Assembly: GCA_963665735.1 (NCBI GenBank)
Contig: OY762444.1
Span: 1,674,001-1,738,000, forward strand
Length of the DNA: 64,000 nt
Reading direction: 5' to 3'
Origin: CATOSK01 sp963665735
GTDB taxonomy: Bacteria; Chloroflexota; Dehalococcoidia; Lucifugimonadales; UBA3495
Below the pieces are notes generated by a model. The model was not told the origin of the DNA and did no database searches. It saw only the letters and a list, made by a program, of their open reading frames with translations. The translations under genes and the position numbers were made by a program. Shown here piece by piece: positions 52,201 through 59,700 of this stretch (position 1 is the first letter of the stretch; each line of letters starts with the position of its first letter).

Positions 52201-52559
52201 AAAGGTTCACGGTAGAGCGAATCCCCGTGCCGAAAATCAGCGCAGCGGGGCAGCGACCGTTCATCCGGCTGGTGGAGGAAATACTGGAGGCCAAGGGAGC
52301 GGACGGGAAGGCGGACACGACGGTATTGGAGCGGGAAATAGACCGGGTGGTGTACGACCTGTACGGGTTGACGGGGGAGGAGGAGACGGCGATAGAGCGC
52401 AGCCTGAGGCTAATCCACCCGACGGACGAGGGGGAGGACGCGGCCCTGTTGCAGCTGGCGCTGGCGGCAGAGGGGGAGTTGGGGCGGGAGGGGTACGTGG
52501 GGGAGGGGAGGGTGCTGGAAACGCTGCGGGCCACGTCTGAGAACTCGGATGGAGATTAG
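49299..52559 (+). CDS. Type IIG-like (Eco57I-family) adenine DNA methyltransferase
   Basis: A 1086-residue protein. The methyltransferase core has motif I AVDPACGSGAFLLGMLQEI near residue 450 and motif IV DVVIANPPYVQL near residue 622, preceded by the NGAYYTPRPVVAFMCQEAI entry segment. The C-terminal 350 residues resemble a target-recognition domain (RDWDVAINYGIKTGLNAAFI, SGQSIKYLCAVLNSTLITWY, RIPVPKISAAGQRPFIRLVE). The N-terminal 400 residues hold no nuclease motif I can name. The last 60 residues form an acidic helical tail (EGEDAALLQLALAAEGELGR). I chose the ATG at 49299 over TTG 49287. A RelE gene overlaps its last 11 bases. It probably protects self DNA; cutting may depend on the PLD-helicase downstream. 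Confidence 0.85.
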   Translation: MSMGSLRDRRRVAQSQLEELAERPGQEHPEPLRRIVAEVLGFETVRDGFIAVGPDAGLGPAGVATVIGRLADEFGPDYLAVHFDLSSPSDGRRRDYVTLAQVQAANDLAQRYAGEVRCPLLVFTLPDGSGVQFVTGDPQPSNRYRLQDILRVTAYHRTAYRTALDCLESAGSAIAAGGIPRRAFREAFNVQPITEAFFKDYKAAYDSAVAQIGGAIDRADAEKFTQTLFNRLLFVHFVSKKGWLKFRGNSDYLNALWRDYQANPDRTNFYRSRLNPLFFAGLNNPQSINLTRDNPAMYALIGDVHFLNGGLFEKTELEMELDRRAGDLVPDAAVAPLLDGEAGLFNRYNFTVTEATPLDTEVAVDPEMLGKLFEETVNERHSNGAYYTPRPVVAFMCQEAIKGYLGGQDIDGLDDAKIAALIDRQETDGVTPQQALEIANAVAAMKAVDPACGSGAFLLGMLQEIIAVNATLINAGHTPDSLYRQKLDIITNNIYGADLDKLAVSTAMLRLWLSLAVDYDGDGPPDPLPNLDLKLVDGDAIAGPNPQLLDFTWQGIVNSGLRQDIAAYTTAHGQQKVTLKKRVKATKEKLRAVMQDAAPPGVVEWRIDFADVMLNGGFDVVIANPPYVQLQGDGGRLANLYRPAGYETFVRSGDIYQLFYERGGQLLRPGRGLLAYITSNSWLKAEYGKTTRRWFAENHTPLRLLEPGKDVFAASIVDSAVLVARHGISGERGRAVDMDRLADKTLPPAEEHWGELRTEGERPWSALSAVERSAMDKMEAVGTPLRDWDVAINYGIKTGLNAAFIIDGAKRQELIAADPKSAEIIKPILRGRDIRRYKANWADWWLIDTHNGYGDVSAVNVNDYPAVKVHLDGLYPNLEKRQDKGRTPYNLRSCAYYPEFAKEKLVWMDLTEQGRFAYNADGMFCLDTTFTMSGQSIKYLCAVLNSTLITWYMANTALNSGMGVTRWKRFTVERIPVPKISAAGQRPFIRLVEEILEAKGADGKADTTVLEREIDRVVYDLYGLTGEEETAIERSLRLIHPTDEGEDAALLQLALAAEGELGREGYVGEGRVLETLRATSENSDGD

Positions 52560-52824
52560 GTATGCGGCCCGATTTCACCGGGATTTGGAGGGGCTGCGGA
52601 ATGGCAACTTGAACCGGCAGGTGGAGCAGTTGATTGGAGACTTGAAAGCGGCGGCAAACCTGTTGGAGATTAGGGGCGTGGAAAGGTTGACGGCCCGGGG
52701 ACGCCAATATCGCATCAGGGTAGGGGCGTATCGGGTGCTGGCGTCGTCGGAGGCAAACGCGGTAACGCTGCTGACCGTCCGCCACCGTCGGGACGCCTAC
52801 CCCCGCGGTGGCCGCCGGGGGTAG
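52549..52824 (+). CDS. RelE/ParE-family toxin
   Basis: A 91-residue protein with the RelE fold pattern: MEIRYAARFHRDLEGLRNGN, VERLTARGRQYRIRVGAYRV and VTLLTVRHRRDAYPRG. The conserved YRIRVGAYRVL strand and the basic C-terminal RHRRDAY match mRNA-cleaving RelE relatives. It starts at an ATG inside the end of the methyltransferase gene, so the two are translationally coupled. No separate antitoxin gene is next to it; the methyltransferase tail is the only candidate partner. Confidence 0.8.
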   Translation: MEIRYAARFHRDLEGLRNGNLNRQVEQLIGDLKAAANLLEIRGVERLTARGRQYRIRVGAYRVLASSEANAVTLLTVRHRRDAYPRGGRRG

Positions 52825-52848
52825 TTGGGGGTTGAGGGTTGGGGGTGG

Positions 52849-53784
52849 TTAGCCCACTAAGCGCCAATCGGTAATGATGTACCGGGGCCTGCCTTCCCCC
52901 ACGCGCCTGGTTTGGGCGGTAATCGTGACTTCCTGTTCCAGAATGGTATTGATATTGACGGCTTCCGTTGATGTGGGCGCAACCCGTCCGGCAATTACCG
53001 TTCCAATGGCCGCTTGCAAATACTGTGGTTCTGCTGCCGATACCCGGAACTCCGCCCGTCGGCCTTGGGGCAGAAATCCTTGAAATTGCCCCTCAAGGGT
53101 GACTTCATCCTCTCGGATGTTGTCATTGCTCAAACGCTCCTGGCTGCGCCGGACTTGGAAAGCATCACGAAAACGGAAAATATCTCCCTTGAATTCCAAG
53201 GCGCACGTTGCATCGTTATCCGCAACTACCTTGAGGAAATGTTGTATTGAGTCAAGCGCCCGCCGGTCTGCGTCGGCTATCGCGTCCACCAGTTCCTCGT
53301 CGGTGCCTACTGACGCCTCCAGAATTTCCTTGACCCTTCCGATGGCTACTTCGACCGGGGTAGATTGACCGGCGAGGGCCGGTTGTTGCGAAGCGTCTTC
53401 TATTTGGAATCCGAAAGACCCTGTTGTCGTCCCGGTAATCATCAACCTAAAATCATCCCGGTTGGGAATTTTTCCCCGGGATGGCAAAACATGGCTTAGG
53501 CTGGCCCCGACGGTGGCGACGGATTCAGAAAAAGTTTTGGATGCGTCGCCCCCGAATTTAGGATCAATGCCCAAGTTGGCCACTACCGGGGGCCCCCGAA
53601 AAGTCAACAGGGCCTTGACCAGGCGCGGGGAGTAGTCAAGGTATGCCGCCAGTTTTTCCTCAACCTTCTGCAAACGAGCCTGTAGGCTCATCCGACCTAA
53701 CACGTTGCCTTCGGAAGTTCTTGCAATGAGGTCTTGCAAGTGGTTCTTTTCCGACAAGAGGGAGCGATATTCGCGGACGTTCAC
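52849..53784 (-). CDS. Unknown partner of the nucleotidyltransferase-like gene
   Basis: A 311-residue protein that I do not recognise. The first 60 residues are helical with heptad character (REYRSLLSEKNHLQDLIART, LQARLQKVEEKLAAY), suggesting a coiled coil. Then a mixed domain (GSFGFQIEDASQQPALAGQS) with a helix set EAVGTDEEL-like, and a beta-rich C-terminus (EVTLEGQFQGFLPQGRRAEF; TITAQTRRVGEGRPRYIITD). It starts at a GTG overlapping the previous stop (GTGA). Less GC-rich than the flanking methyltransferase, so probably of separate origin. Confidence 0.5.
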   Translation of the reverse strand: MNVREYRSLLSEKNHLQDLIARTSEGNVLGRMSLQARLQKVEEKLAAYLDYSPRLVKALLTFRGPPVVANLGIDPKFGGDASKTFSESVATVGASLSHVLPSRGKIPNRDDFRLMITGTTTGSFGFQIEDASQQPALAGQSTPVEVAIGRVKEILEASVGTDEELVDAIADADRRALDSIQHFLKVVADNDATCALEFKGDIFRFRDAFQVRRSQERLSNDNIREDEVTLEGQFQGFLPQGRRAEFRVSAAEPQYLQAAIGTVIAGRVAPTSTEAVNINTILEQEVTITAQTRRVGEGRPRYIITDWRLVG

Positions 53785-54359
53785 GCCCTGCCTCCTTCGT
53801 TGCCTTGTATTTGATCAAGGCGCAATCCAGCTTCTTCGTCATCATCCGCCAGGTTAATTTTCAAGTAGCCTTTCCATTGACCGCTTCTCGTATGGGACCA
53901 CATACTGTACCAGTAAATGGACGCATCAATGATTTCTTCCGGGGTGGTCTGATTCAATGGGACAAAATAAGCGTCGATGGAGTAACTGATTTTCAAGTGA
54001 CTTTGGTCGAAAAGCCCTGCAAAACTCTCAATCAGAGTATCCCCCGTATGTCCATCGGGAATATGAAAGAAGGTCACTACGTCAATGTCAGCGGGTACGT
54101 GGGTCCCAACATTTTCAACAAAACTGCCGTTGACCCACTGAAACCCCCTGGTCAATCCGGCTTGGTGGAGCTCGGCGCGATAATCCAACAGCCCGCGCAA
54201 GAGGCGCCGGCGGTGTTCCGTGTTGCCGAAGTTTGCTATCAGGTCAAGAAGTGAAATTTCATAAGGAGAGCGGAGCTCCGATGTGGGGTCATCCACGTCG
54301 TTGGGTGGCAACAGTCCATCGAGGTCCCAATCGGGAACCCCGCTGAAATTGCTGGTCAT
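53781..54359 (-). CDS. Nucleotidyltransferase-like protein (DUF6932-like)
   Basis: A 192-residue protein. The segment VNGSFVENVGTHVPADIDVV near residue 80 fits the polymerase-beta-type nucleotidyltransferase motif: G-S, about ten residues, then D-x-D, followed by a hydrophobic strand TFF. Upstream helices (SPYEISLLDLIANFGNTEHR, LLDYRAELHQAGLTRGFQW) and a later SYSIDAYFVPLNQTTPEEII complete the small fold. Such proteins often add nucleotides in toxin-antitoxin or defence systems. ATG at 54359. Coupled by a 4-base GTGA overlap to the gene at 52849-53784, and opposite in direction to the island genes around it. Confidence 0.6.
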   Translation of the reverse strand: MTSNFSGVPDWDLDGLLPPNDVDDPTSELRSPYEISLLDLIANFGNTEHRRRLLRGLLDYRAELHQAGLTRGFQWVNGSFVENVGTHVPADIDVVTFFHIPDGHTGDTLIESFAGLFDQSHLKISYSIDAYFVPLNQTTPEEIIDASIYWYSMWSHTRSGQWKGYLKINLADDDEEAGLRLDQIQGNEGGRA

Positions 54360-54653
54360 TGTTCATCAGATGCCGGCCGGCGAATAGCGCGGGTCGTGCA
54401 ACCCCTCTAAGCAGGTAGGATACCAACAAGGGCAAAATTGTCAACCGCGTCACTGGGGAACTGGTGTCCAGCCAGGTTCCCGTCTATCATTATCCCTGGC
54501 AGAACCATCCGCAATTACATGGGTGGTACGAGGTGGGGGAAGTTGAGATGATTGGCCGGGTAAGGGCCGGGCGTTGGGCGCGGCGGCCTGTGCTAGAATG
54601 GGTTTGCCGGCGGCAAGTGTGGGTTTGGGGGCCAATGTTTTGAGGAATGAGCG
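54360..54653. other. Spacer inside the island
   Basis: No intact gene is seen. It lies between divergent genes and so must hold two promoters, but no clear -35/-10 pair stands out. The last 29 bases (GGGGGCCAATGTTTTGAGGA and on) begin a segment repeated at 55695-55790. Confidence 0.4.
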
Positions 54654-54720
54654 ATGACCATAACCGTGAAAGCAAGATTCGCCAACGGGCTGCTTACCCC
54701 GCTGGAGCCTTTGGATTTGG
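54625..54720 (+). repeat. Direct repeat, copy 1 (5' end of AF2212-like ORF)
   Basis: Matches 55699-55791 almost base for base: the GGGGCCAATGTTTTGAGGAA leader, the start codon and the first ~22 codons. After the codons for LEPLD the two copies diverge completely. Confidence 0.8.
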
Positions 54721-54923
54721 AAGAAGGGCAGGAAGTGGTGATAAGCATTGAGGCGGAGCCGGCGCTTGGCCCGTCGGCGGACTCGGTTCTGGAAATGTTT
54801 GAGCGGCTGCATGATCGGCCCCGGCGGGAACCTGGGACGGGTTGCCGGAGGACGGCGCCAGGAATGTTGACCACTACCTTTACGGCGCGCGGCGGCGGGT
54901 TGGGCCAAACCGGGGGCAGGTGA
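54654..54923 (+). CDS. AF2212-type antitoxin-like small protein
   Basis: An 89-residue protein. Residues 1-35 (MTITVKARFANGLLTPLEPL, then EEGQEVVISIE) match the beta-rich AF2212/PG0164 antitoxin family. The rest (SADSVLEMFERLHDRPRREP) is helical at first, then becomes Arg/Thr/Gly-rich and low in complexity, and may be out of its original frame. ATG at 54654. It may be an antitoxin remnant recombined with other sequence. Confidence 0.5.
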   Translation: MTITVKARFANGLLTPLEPLDLEEGQEVVISIEAEPALGPSADSVLEMFERLHDRPRREPGTGCRRTAPGMLTTTFTARGGGLGQTGGR

Positions 54924-54926
54924 TTT

Positions 54927-55406
54927 ATGACGGATAACAACGCGGCCATCGGGCGAAGGCTGGTGGACAAGATAAGTTCCCAGGAATTGCCGGCGTTGGA
55001 AGAGGGGGCGGTCAAGCAGGCCAAGTACGTCGGCGCGTTGCTGAACTCCCGGTTGGGGCGTTTGTTCCAATGCCGGGGGGATAGAATGCCGATTCCCCGA
55101 ATCTCCGCCGAGGAACAGCAGCCCTTTGTCCGGCTGGTGGACCAGATTCTGGAGGCCAAGGCGTCGGACGCCGGGGCGGATGTCGCGGCGTTGGCGGAGA
55201 GCGTAGATTGGCTGGTTGCCGACCTTTACGGCCTTACCAACGACGAAACGGCGGATGTGGCGGACTTTTTCTGGCATTGGCCGTTGAGCCAGGAGGAAGA
55301 GGATGCGGTATTGGCGCGGTTGATGGACGAGGCATTGGCGGAAGGGATGGGGAGCGAAGAGGAGTTGCGGGAGATATTGCGGAGTTGGGATGAGGGTCGA
55401 GCCTAG
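54927..55406 (+). pseudogene. Truncated methyltransferase C-terminal module with antitoxin-like tail
   Basis: A 159-residue ORF. Residues 31-100 match the end of the methyltransferase at 49299-52559: QAKYVGALLNSRLGRLFQ against SIKYLCAVLNSTLITWYM, and MPIPRISAEEQQPFVRLVDQ against IPVPKISAAGQRPFIRLVEE, with LVADLYGLTNDE against VVYDLYGLTGEE. About 20 residues between the two blocks are missing. The final 50 residues (SQEEEDAVLARLMDEALAEG, then GSEEELREILRSWDEGRA) resemble a toxin-binding antitoxin tail. It overlaps a RelE gene by 17 bases. It may be a decayed gene or a working antitoxin. Confidence 0.6.
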
Positions 55407-55659
55407 CCGGGCTTTCAACCGGCAGTTAAGGCAGATAAGCGACCCCGGTCTGCGTCGGCGAATCCAGCGGAAAATAGCGGAACCGGAAAGAGCGGCATCC
55501 CTCAGCGAAGTGACGGAAGTAAGCCGGATGCGGTCATCCCGGAGGAACCGCTACCGAATCAGGATAGGGGAGTACCGCCTGGGAATAATCGTGGAAGGGG
55601 AAAGGGTAATCCTGGCCGAGTTGATGACCAGGGGGGAAATTTACCGTTATTTCCGGTAG
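55390..55659 (+). CDS. RelE/ParE-family toxin (second)
   Basis: An 89-residue RelE-like protein: MRVEPSRAFNRQLRQISDPG, MRSSRRNRYRIRIGEYRLGI, VILAELMTRGEIYRYFR. The NRYRIRIGEYRLGII strand and the Arg and Tyr near the C-terminus (RGEIYRYFR) fit the active site of mRNA interferases. ATG at 55390 lies inside the preceding methylase-tail ORF, the same overlap design as 52549-52824. The two toxins are clearly different in sequence, so this is not a fresh duplication. Confidence 0.78.
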   Translation: MRVEPSRAFNRQLRQISDPGLRRRIQRKIAEPERAASLSEVTEVSRMRSSRRNRYRIRIGEYRLGIIVEGERVILAELMTRGEIYRYFR

Positions 55660-55698
55660 GGGCGTTGGGATGGTATTGGCGGCTAAACCGCCGGCCGG

Positions 55699-55791
55699 GG
55701 GCCAATGTTTTGAGGAATGAGCGATGACCATAACCGTAAGAGCAAGGTTCGCCAACGGGCTGCTTACCCCGCTGGAGCCTTTGGATGCTCC
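55699..55791 (+). repeat. Direct repeat, copy 2 (5' end of AF2212-like ORF)
   Basis: Second copy of 54625-54720, about 1.07 kb downstream. The region between the copies carries the truncated methylase module and RelE, so recombination between copies would remove that toxin module. Confidence 0.8.
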
Positions 55792-56269
55792 CGAAGGGTC
55801 TTGGGTGACATTGAGCATTGAAGGGGCCGAGTCGCCGGAAGGGGAGGCGGCCCCGGCGGGGAAGGATATTGCGCCTGATTCCGGCGGCCGGCCGGAGGCG
55901 CCCCCAAATTCCGCTTACCTGGAGGAAGCCCTGCAAGACCTTAACGAAGTGACTGCCGATGCGGAAGAGGATGGGCTGGACATACCTTCGGACTTGGCAT
56001 TCAAGAACGCCGAGCGGCTGCTGAGGGCAATGTACGGCATCTCGCCGCGGCGTTATGGCGTCTATCCCGATTACGATGGCTACATTACCATTGACGCCCG
56101 CGGCCCCAACGACCGTATAGCAGTGGTGATGTGCGGTTCCGATGGCGGGGCGCTCTGCCTGGTCACCATAGACAACGAACCCCGGCGGGCCCGGTATTCC
56201 ACGGCGCGCCAACTTCCCGACGGTTTTATTCGTGAAGCGCTTCTTGACCTGGGGAAAGAGTCGGCCTGA
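55724..56269 (+). CDS. AF2212-like N-terminus fused to a domain of unknown function
   Basis: A 181-residue protein. Residues 1-33 (MTITVRARFANGLLTPLEPL, then SWVTLSIEG) are the AF2212-like segment carried by the direct repeat. Residues about 60-181 form another domain: ALQDLNEVTADAEEDGLDIP, FKNAERLLRAMYGISPRRYG, VYPDYDGYITIDARG, then VVMCGSDGGALCLVTIDNEP and LPDGFIREALLDL. I do not know its function. The N-terminus may have been acquired by recombination, providing a start and ribosome site. It overlaps the next gene at TGATG, so the two form an operon. Confidence 0.6.
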   Translation: MTITVRARFANGLLTPLEPLDAPEGSWVTLSIEGAESPEGEAAPAGKDIAPDSGGRPEAPPNSAYLEEALQDLNEVTADAEEDGLDIPSDLAFKNAERLLRAMYGISPRRYGVYPDYDGYITIDARGPNDRIAVVMCGSDGGALCLVTIDNEPRRARYSTARQLPDGFIREALLDLGKESA

Positions 56270-56718
56270 TGACAGAGGCGGATTCAGCACCCATCAGCAG
56301 CCCGGGCCCGGTAGGCGACGGGGAAGACTTGGGGCGCCGGGTATTTTCTCTTTCAATCGCCCGGCAGGCCGCCAGAAACAGGGTTCCGCGGAGGGTTTTC
56401 GAGGAGAGGCCGGGGACAAAGGAACTTTCCGTGGACCGCTTGACTGTTGCCGGGGACATTGGCATCGCCGTCATCGTCGCGGACGCGCTGGCGGCGGCAG
56501 CCAGTCGTCCCCAGCCCCCCAATACTTTCAGCGGTTGGGCGGTAGTTGACGCTGGTAAAGTTCGCTACGCCGGATGCGGGGTGATTGATTCACCGACCTC
56601 CACCAGTCCGTACCACGCCGATATTGTCCTCCCTGATGCCGCGATGGAGAGCGCGGACGCCCAAAGGCAATACGCGACAACTTTAGCCGGTATGTCCAGG
56701 TGGAGACCCTGGCCCTGA
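56269..56718 (+). CDS. Unknown protein paired with the preceding gene
   Basis: A 149-residue protein of unknown function. It has RRVFSLSIARQAARNRVPRR followed by VFEERPGTKELSVDRL, then a hydrophobic stretch GDIGIAVIVADALAAAA, FSGWAVVDAGKVRYAG and a late SPYHADIVLPD. The SPYHADI segment with its His and Asp could be functional. ATG at 56269 overlaps the stop of the preceding gene by one base. The consistent one-base coupling implies the two products act together. Confidence 0.55.
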   Translation: MTEADSAPISSPGPVGDGEDLGRRVFSLSIARQAARNRVPRRVFEERPGTKELSVDRLTVAGDIGIAVIVADALAAAASRPQPPNTFSGWAVVDAGKVRYAGCGVIDSPTSTSPYHADIVLPDAAMESADAQRQYATTLAGMSRWRPWP

Positions 56719-56794
56719 CCATAGATCGCAACACTCAGACAAATACGGCTAAAAGCCAGCGACGTTAGACAACCAAGAACAGGGGAGGGAGTTG

Positions 56795-59700
56795 TTGACC
56801 ATTCTGCACGCCGACAGCGAGCCGCAGTTTGCGGAGCATCTGCGTTCGGTGCTGGCGGAGGCCAACGGGCAGCCCCACAGCGTCGACGTTGCGGTGGGGT
56901 ATTTCTACCTGTCGGGGTTCGCACAGGTGGCCGACCTGCTGGAGACGCGGCCCGGCCAAGTTCGCATCCTGATTGGCCGCACGGATACCCCCACCCGACA
57001 GGAAATTCTGGCCGGTTACAGTCCCCGCGAATCCGCCGACGGCTACCACGCCGCGCAGAACCGGCGGGATGAAACCGAGGCCCGGGATAAAACCCTGGAT
57101 AACGTGGGCCGCAACGCCGCCGCCCAACCCCAGAACGATGCCAGCGAGGAGGGCATCAAGTCCCTGACCCGGCTCATCGGCAAGGGGCGGGTGGACGTGC
57201 GGGCCTACGTGAAAGACCGGATGCACGCCAAAGCCTACATCGGGTACACCGGCCTGGAATCGGCGCCGGGCACGGCCATCATCGGCAGCACCAACTTTTC
57301 CGCCGCCGGGTTCACCGGCAACACCGAGTTGAATTACCCCGTGACTCACGGCGGCGACATTGGCGAAATCCGGCAGTGGTTTGAACGGCTGTGGCAGGAA
57401 AGCGAGCCGGTGGGCGACCGGGTGGTGGAGCAGCTGGAAAACAGTTGGCCGCTGGCCGCGCCGGACCCCTACATGATTTACCTGAAAGTCCTGTACGAAC
57501 TGTACGGGGACACGCTGGGGGAAGAAATGGCCGCGCCCGGCCCGCCGCCGGTTAGTCTGACCGATTACCAGCAGGACGCGGTGAACGCGGGGCTGGCGAT
57601 GCTGGAACGGCACGGAGGCTGCTACATCGCCGACGTGGTGGGCATGGGCAAAACCTACGTGGGGGCGGAAATTCTGCGCCGTCTGTACACCACGGAGCGA
57701 GACTCCGGCGACCCGCTGGTAATTTGTCCGGCCAGCCTGCGGGAGATGTGGGAACGGGCTTGCGAGCGGTTCGGTCTCAAGGATGCCGACGTGCTGAGCC
57801 GGGGACGGCTGACCGAGGCCAGCGTCGCCAACGACCGTATCCTGCAAAAGACGCTGCGCAACGCCGGGCCGGTGCTGATTGACGAGGCCCACGGGTTTCG
57901 CAACAACAGCCAACGGCGGCGGGCGCTGCTGAACCTGCTGAAAGGGGCCAAGCGGCACAAGGTCATTCTGCTGTCGGCCACGCCGCAGAACCTGGCGCCC
58001 ACGGACATCCTGCGCCAACTGGAATTGTTTCTGAACCCCAACGACCACGGCCTGCCGGGAATATCGGGCAATCTGGCCCAGTACTTTCCGGCGGACCCGG
58101 CCCGGGCGGAACCGCAGCAGATTGCGGGGGCGCTGCGGCACGTCCTGATTCGCCGGCGCCGGCGGGACATCCGGGAAAGCTACCCCGACAGCGCGCTGGA
58201 CGGACGGCCCATCCGGTTTCCCGAAGCGAAGCTGTCCAACCGGGAGTATAACCTGGATTACGCCTACAAGAAGGCCGGCGGCATCGAAAAAATCACCGGC
58301 CTGCTGAAGCAGTACCAGGCGGCTCGCTACAAGCCGGCCAAGTACCTGCAACCCCACGCTACTGAACGCCCGGAGTACGCCAACATCGTCCGCAGCCAGC
58401 GGGGCAACCTGGCCGGGATTATGACCACCAACCTGTGGAAACGGCTGGAGTCGTCCATCCCGGCCTTCCGCAGTACGCTGGAAGTGCTGATTGAAAGCAA
58501 CCGGCGATTTCGCGACCAAATCGGGAGCGGCGGCGTCAGCAAGGACGAAGGGGCGGAGGACAGCGAGGAAGCGCTGACCGTTGACCTGCCCAACGATGAA
58601 GATTTGGACACCGACGAACTGGACCGGGAAGAGGATTACATCGTCATACGGCAACAGTCCTACCCCGCCGGAGACTTCCGGTGCCCGGAGTGGCTGGTTG
58701 ACCTGGCGGCGGATGAACGGACGTTGACCGCAATCCGCGACGCCTTGAAAAACGTCCAGGCCGACCCGGAGGGAGACGCCAGCGACGACGCCAAACTCCA
58801 CGAAATCAAGAGTTTCGTCAAGTCGCCGGGCGTGTCCGGCCAAAAGCTGCTGATTTTCACGGAGTCGAAGGTCACGGCCAATTACCTGCACCAGCAGTTG
58901 ACGGCGGACAACCCCGGCGTGAACATTGACCTGTTGATGGGGGGCGACAGTCGCAGCTCCCGGAAAGTAGCCCGGTTCTCGCCGAAAAGCAACGAGCAGC
59001 CGGAGTTGCCGGAAAACGAGCAGACCCGCATCCTGATTGCCACCGACGTGATTGCCGAGGGTCAGAACTTGCAGGACTGCAACCGGGTGGTCAGCTATGA
59101 CCTGCATTGGAACCCGGTAACGCTCATCCAACGCTTTGGGCGGGTTGACCGCATCACTACCGAGCATGAGGAGATTTACCTGCACAACATGATGCCGGAC
59201 CCGGCGGTGGAAGGCGAAACCGGAATCCGGGAACGGGTCAGCGGGCGGGTGCAGTCTTTCCACGACCTGATTGGACTGGACAACGTAATCCTGGAGAACG
59301 GGGAACGGGTCAACCCGGAATCCATCTACGCCATTTACGACGGCGAAATGCCGGAGGAAGATGATGCCATTTCCGACAACCTGGCGGTGGCGCAGGACGC
59401 CAACGCGCTGCTGAACCGCATCCGCCGGGAGGAGCCGGAACTGTGGCAGCGGCTGTGGCTGATGCCCGACGGTCTGCGGGCGGCAATGACGGCGGACGGT
59501 CATCCCAACGCCGGCTGCACCATCACGCTGGCGGCCAGGGGCGACGAAAAACAGGGCTACGCCGTCAACTCCGAGGGCGACGTTGCGGAGCTGGGCCACG
59601 CCGAACTGGTGCGGCGGTTGGCTTGCGCGCCGGATACGCCGGCGGTTCCGCTGCCGCCGGATACCAACGCCCGCGTGGGCAAGGCAGTGACCGCCCTGGC

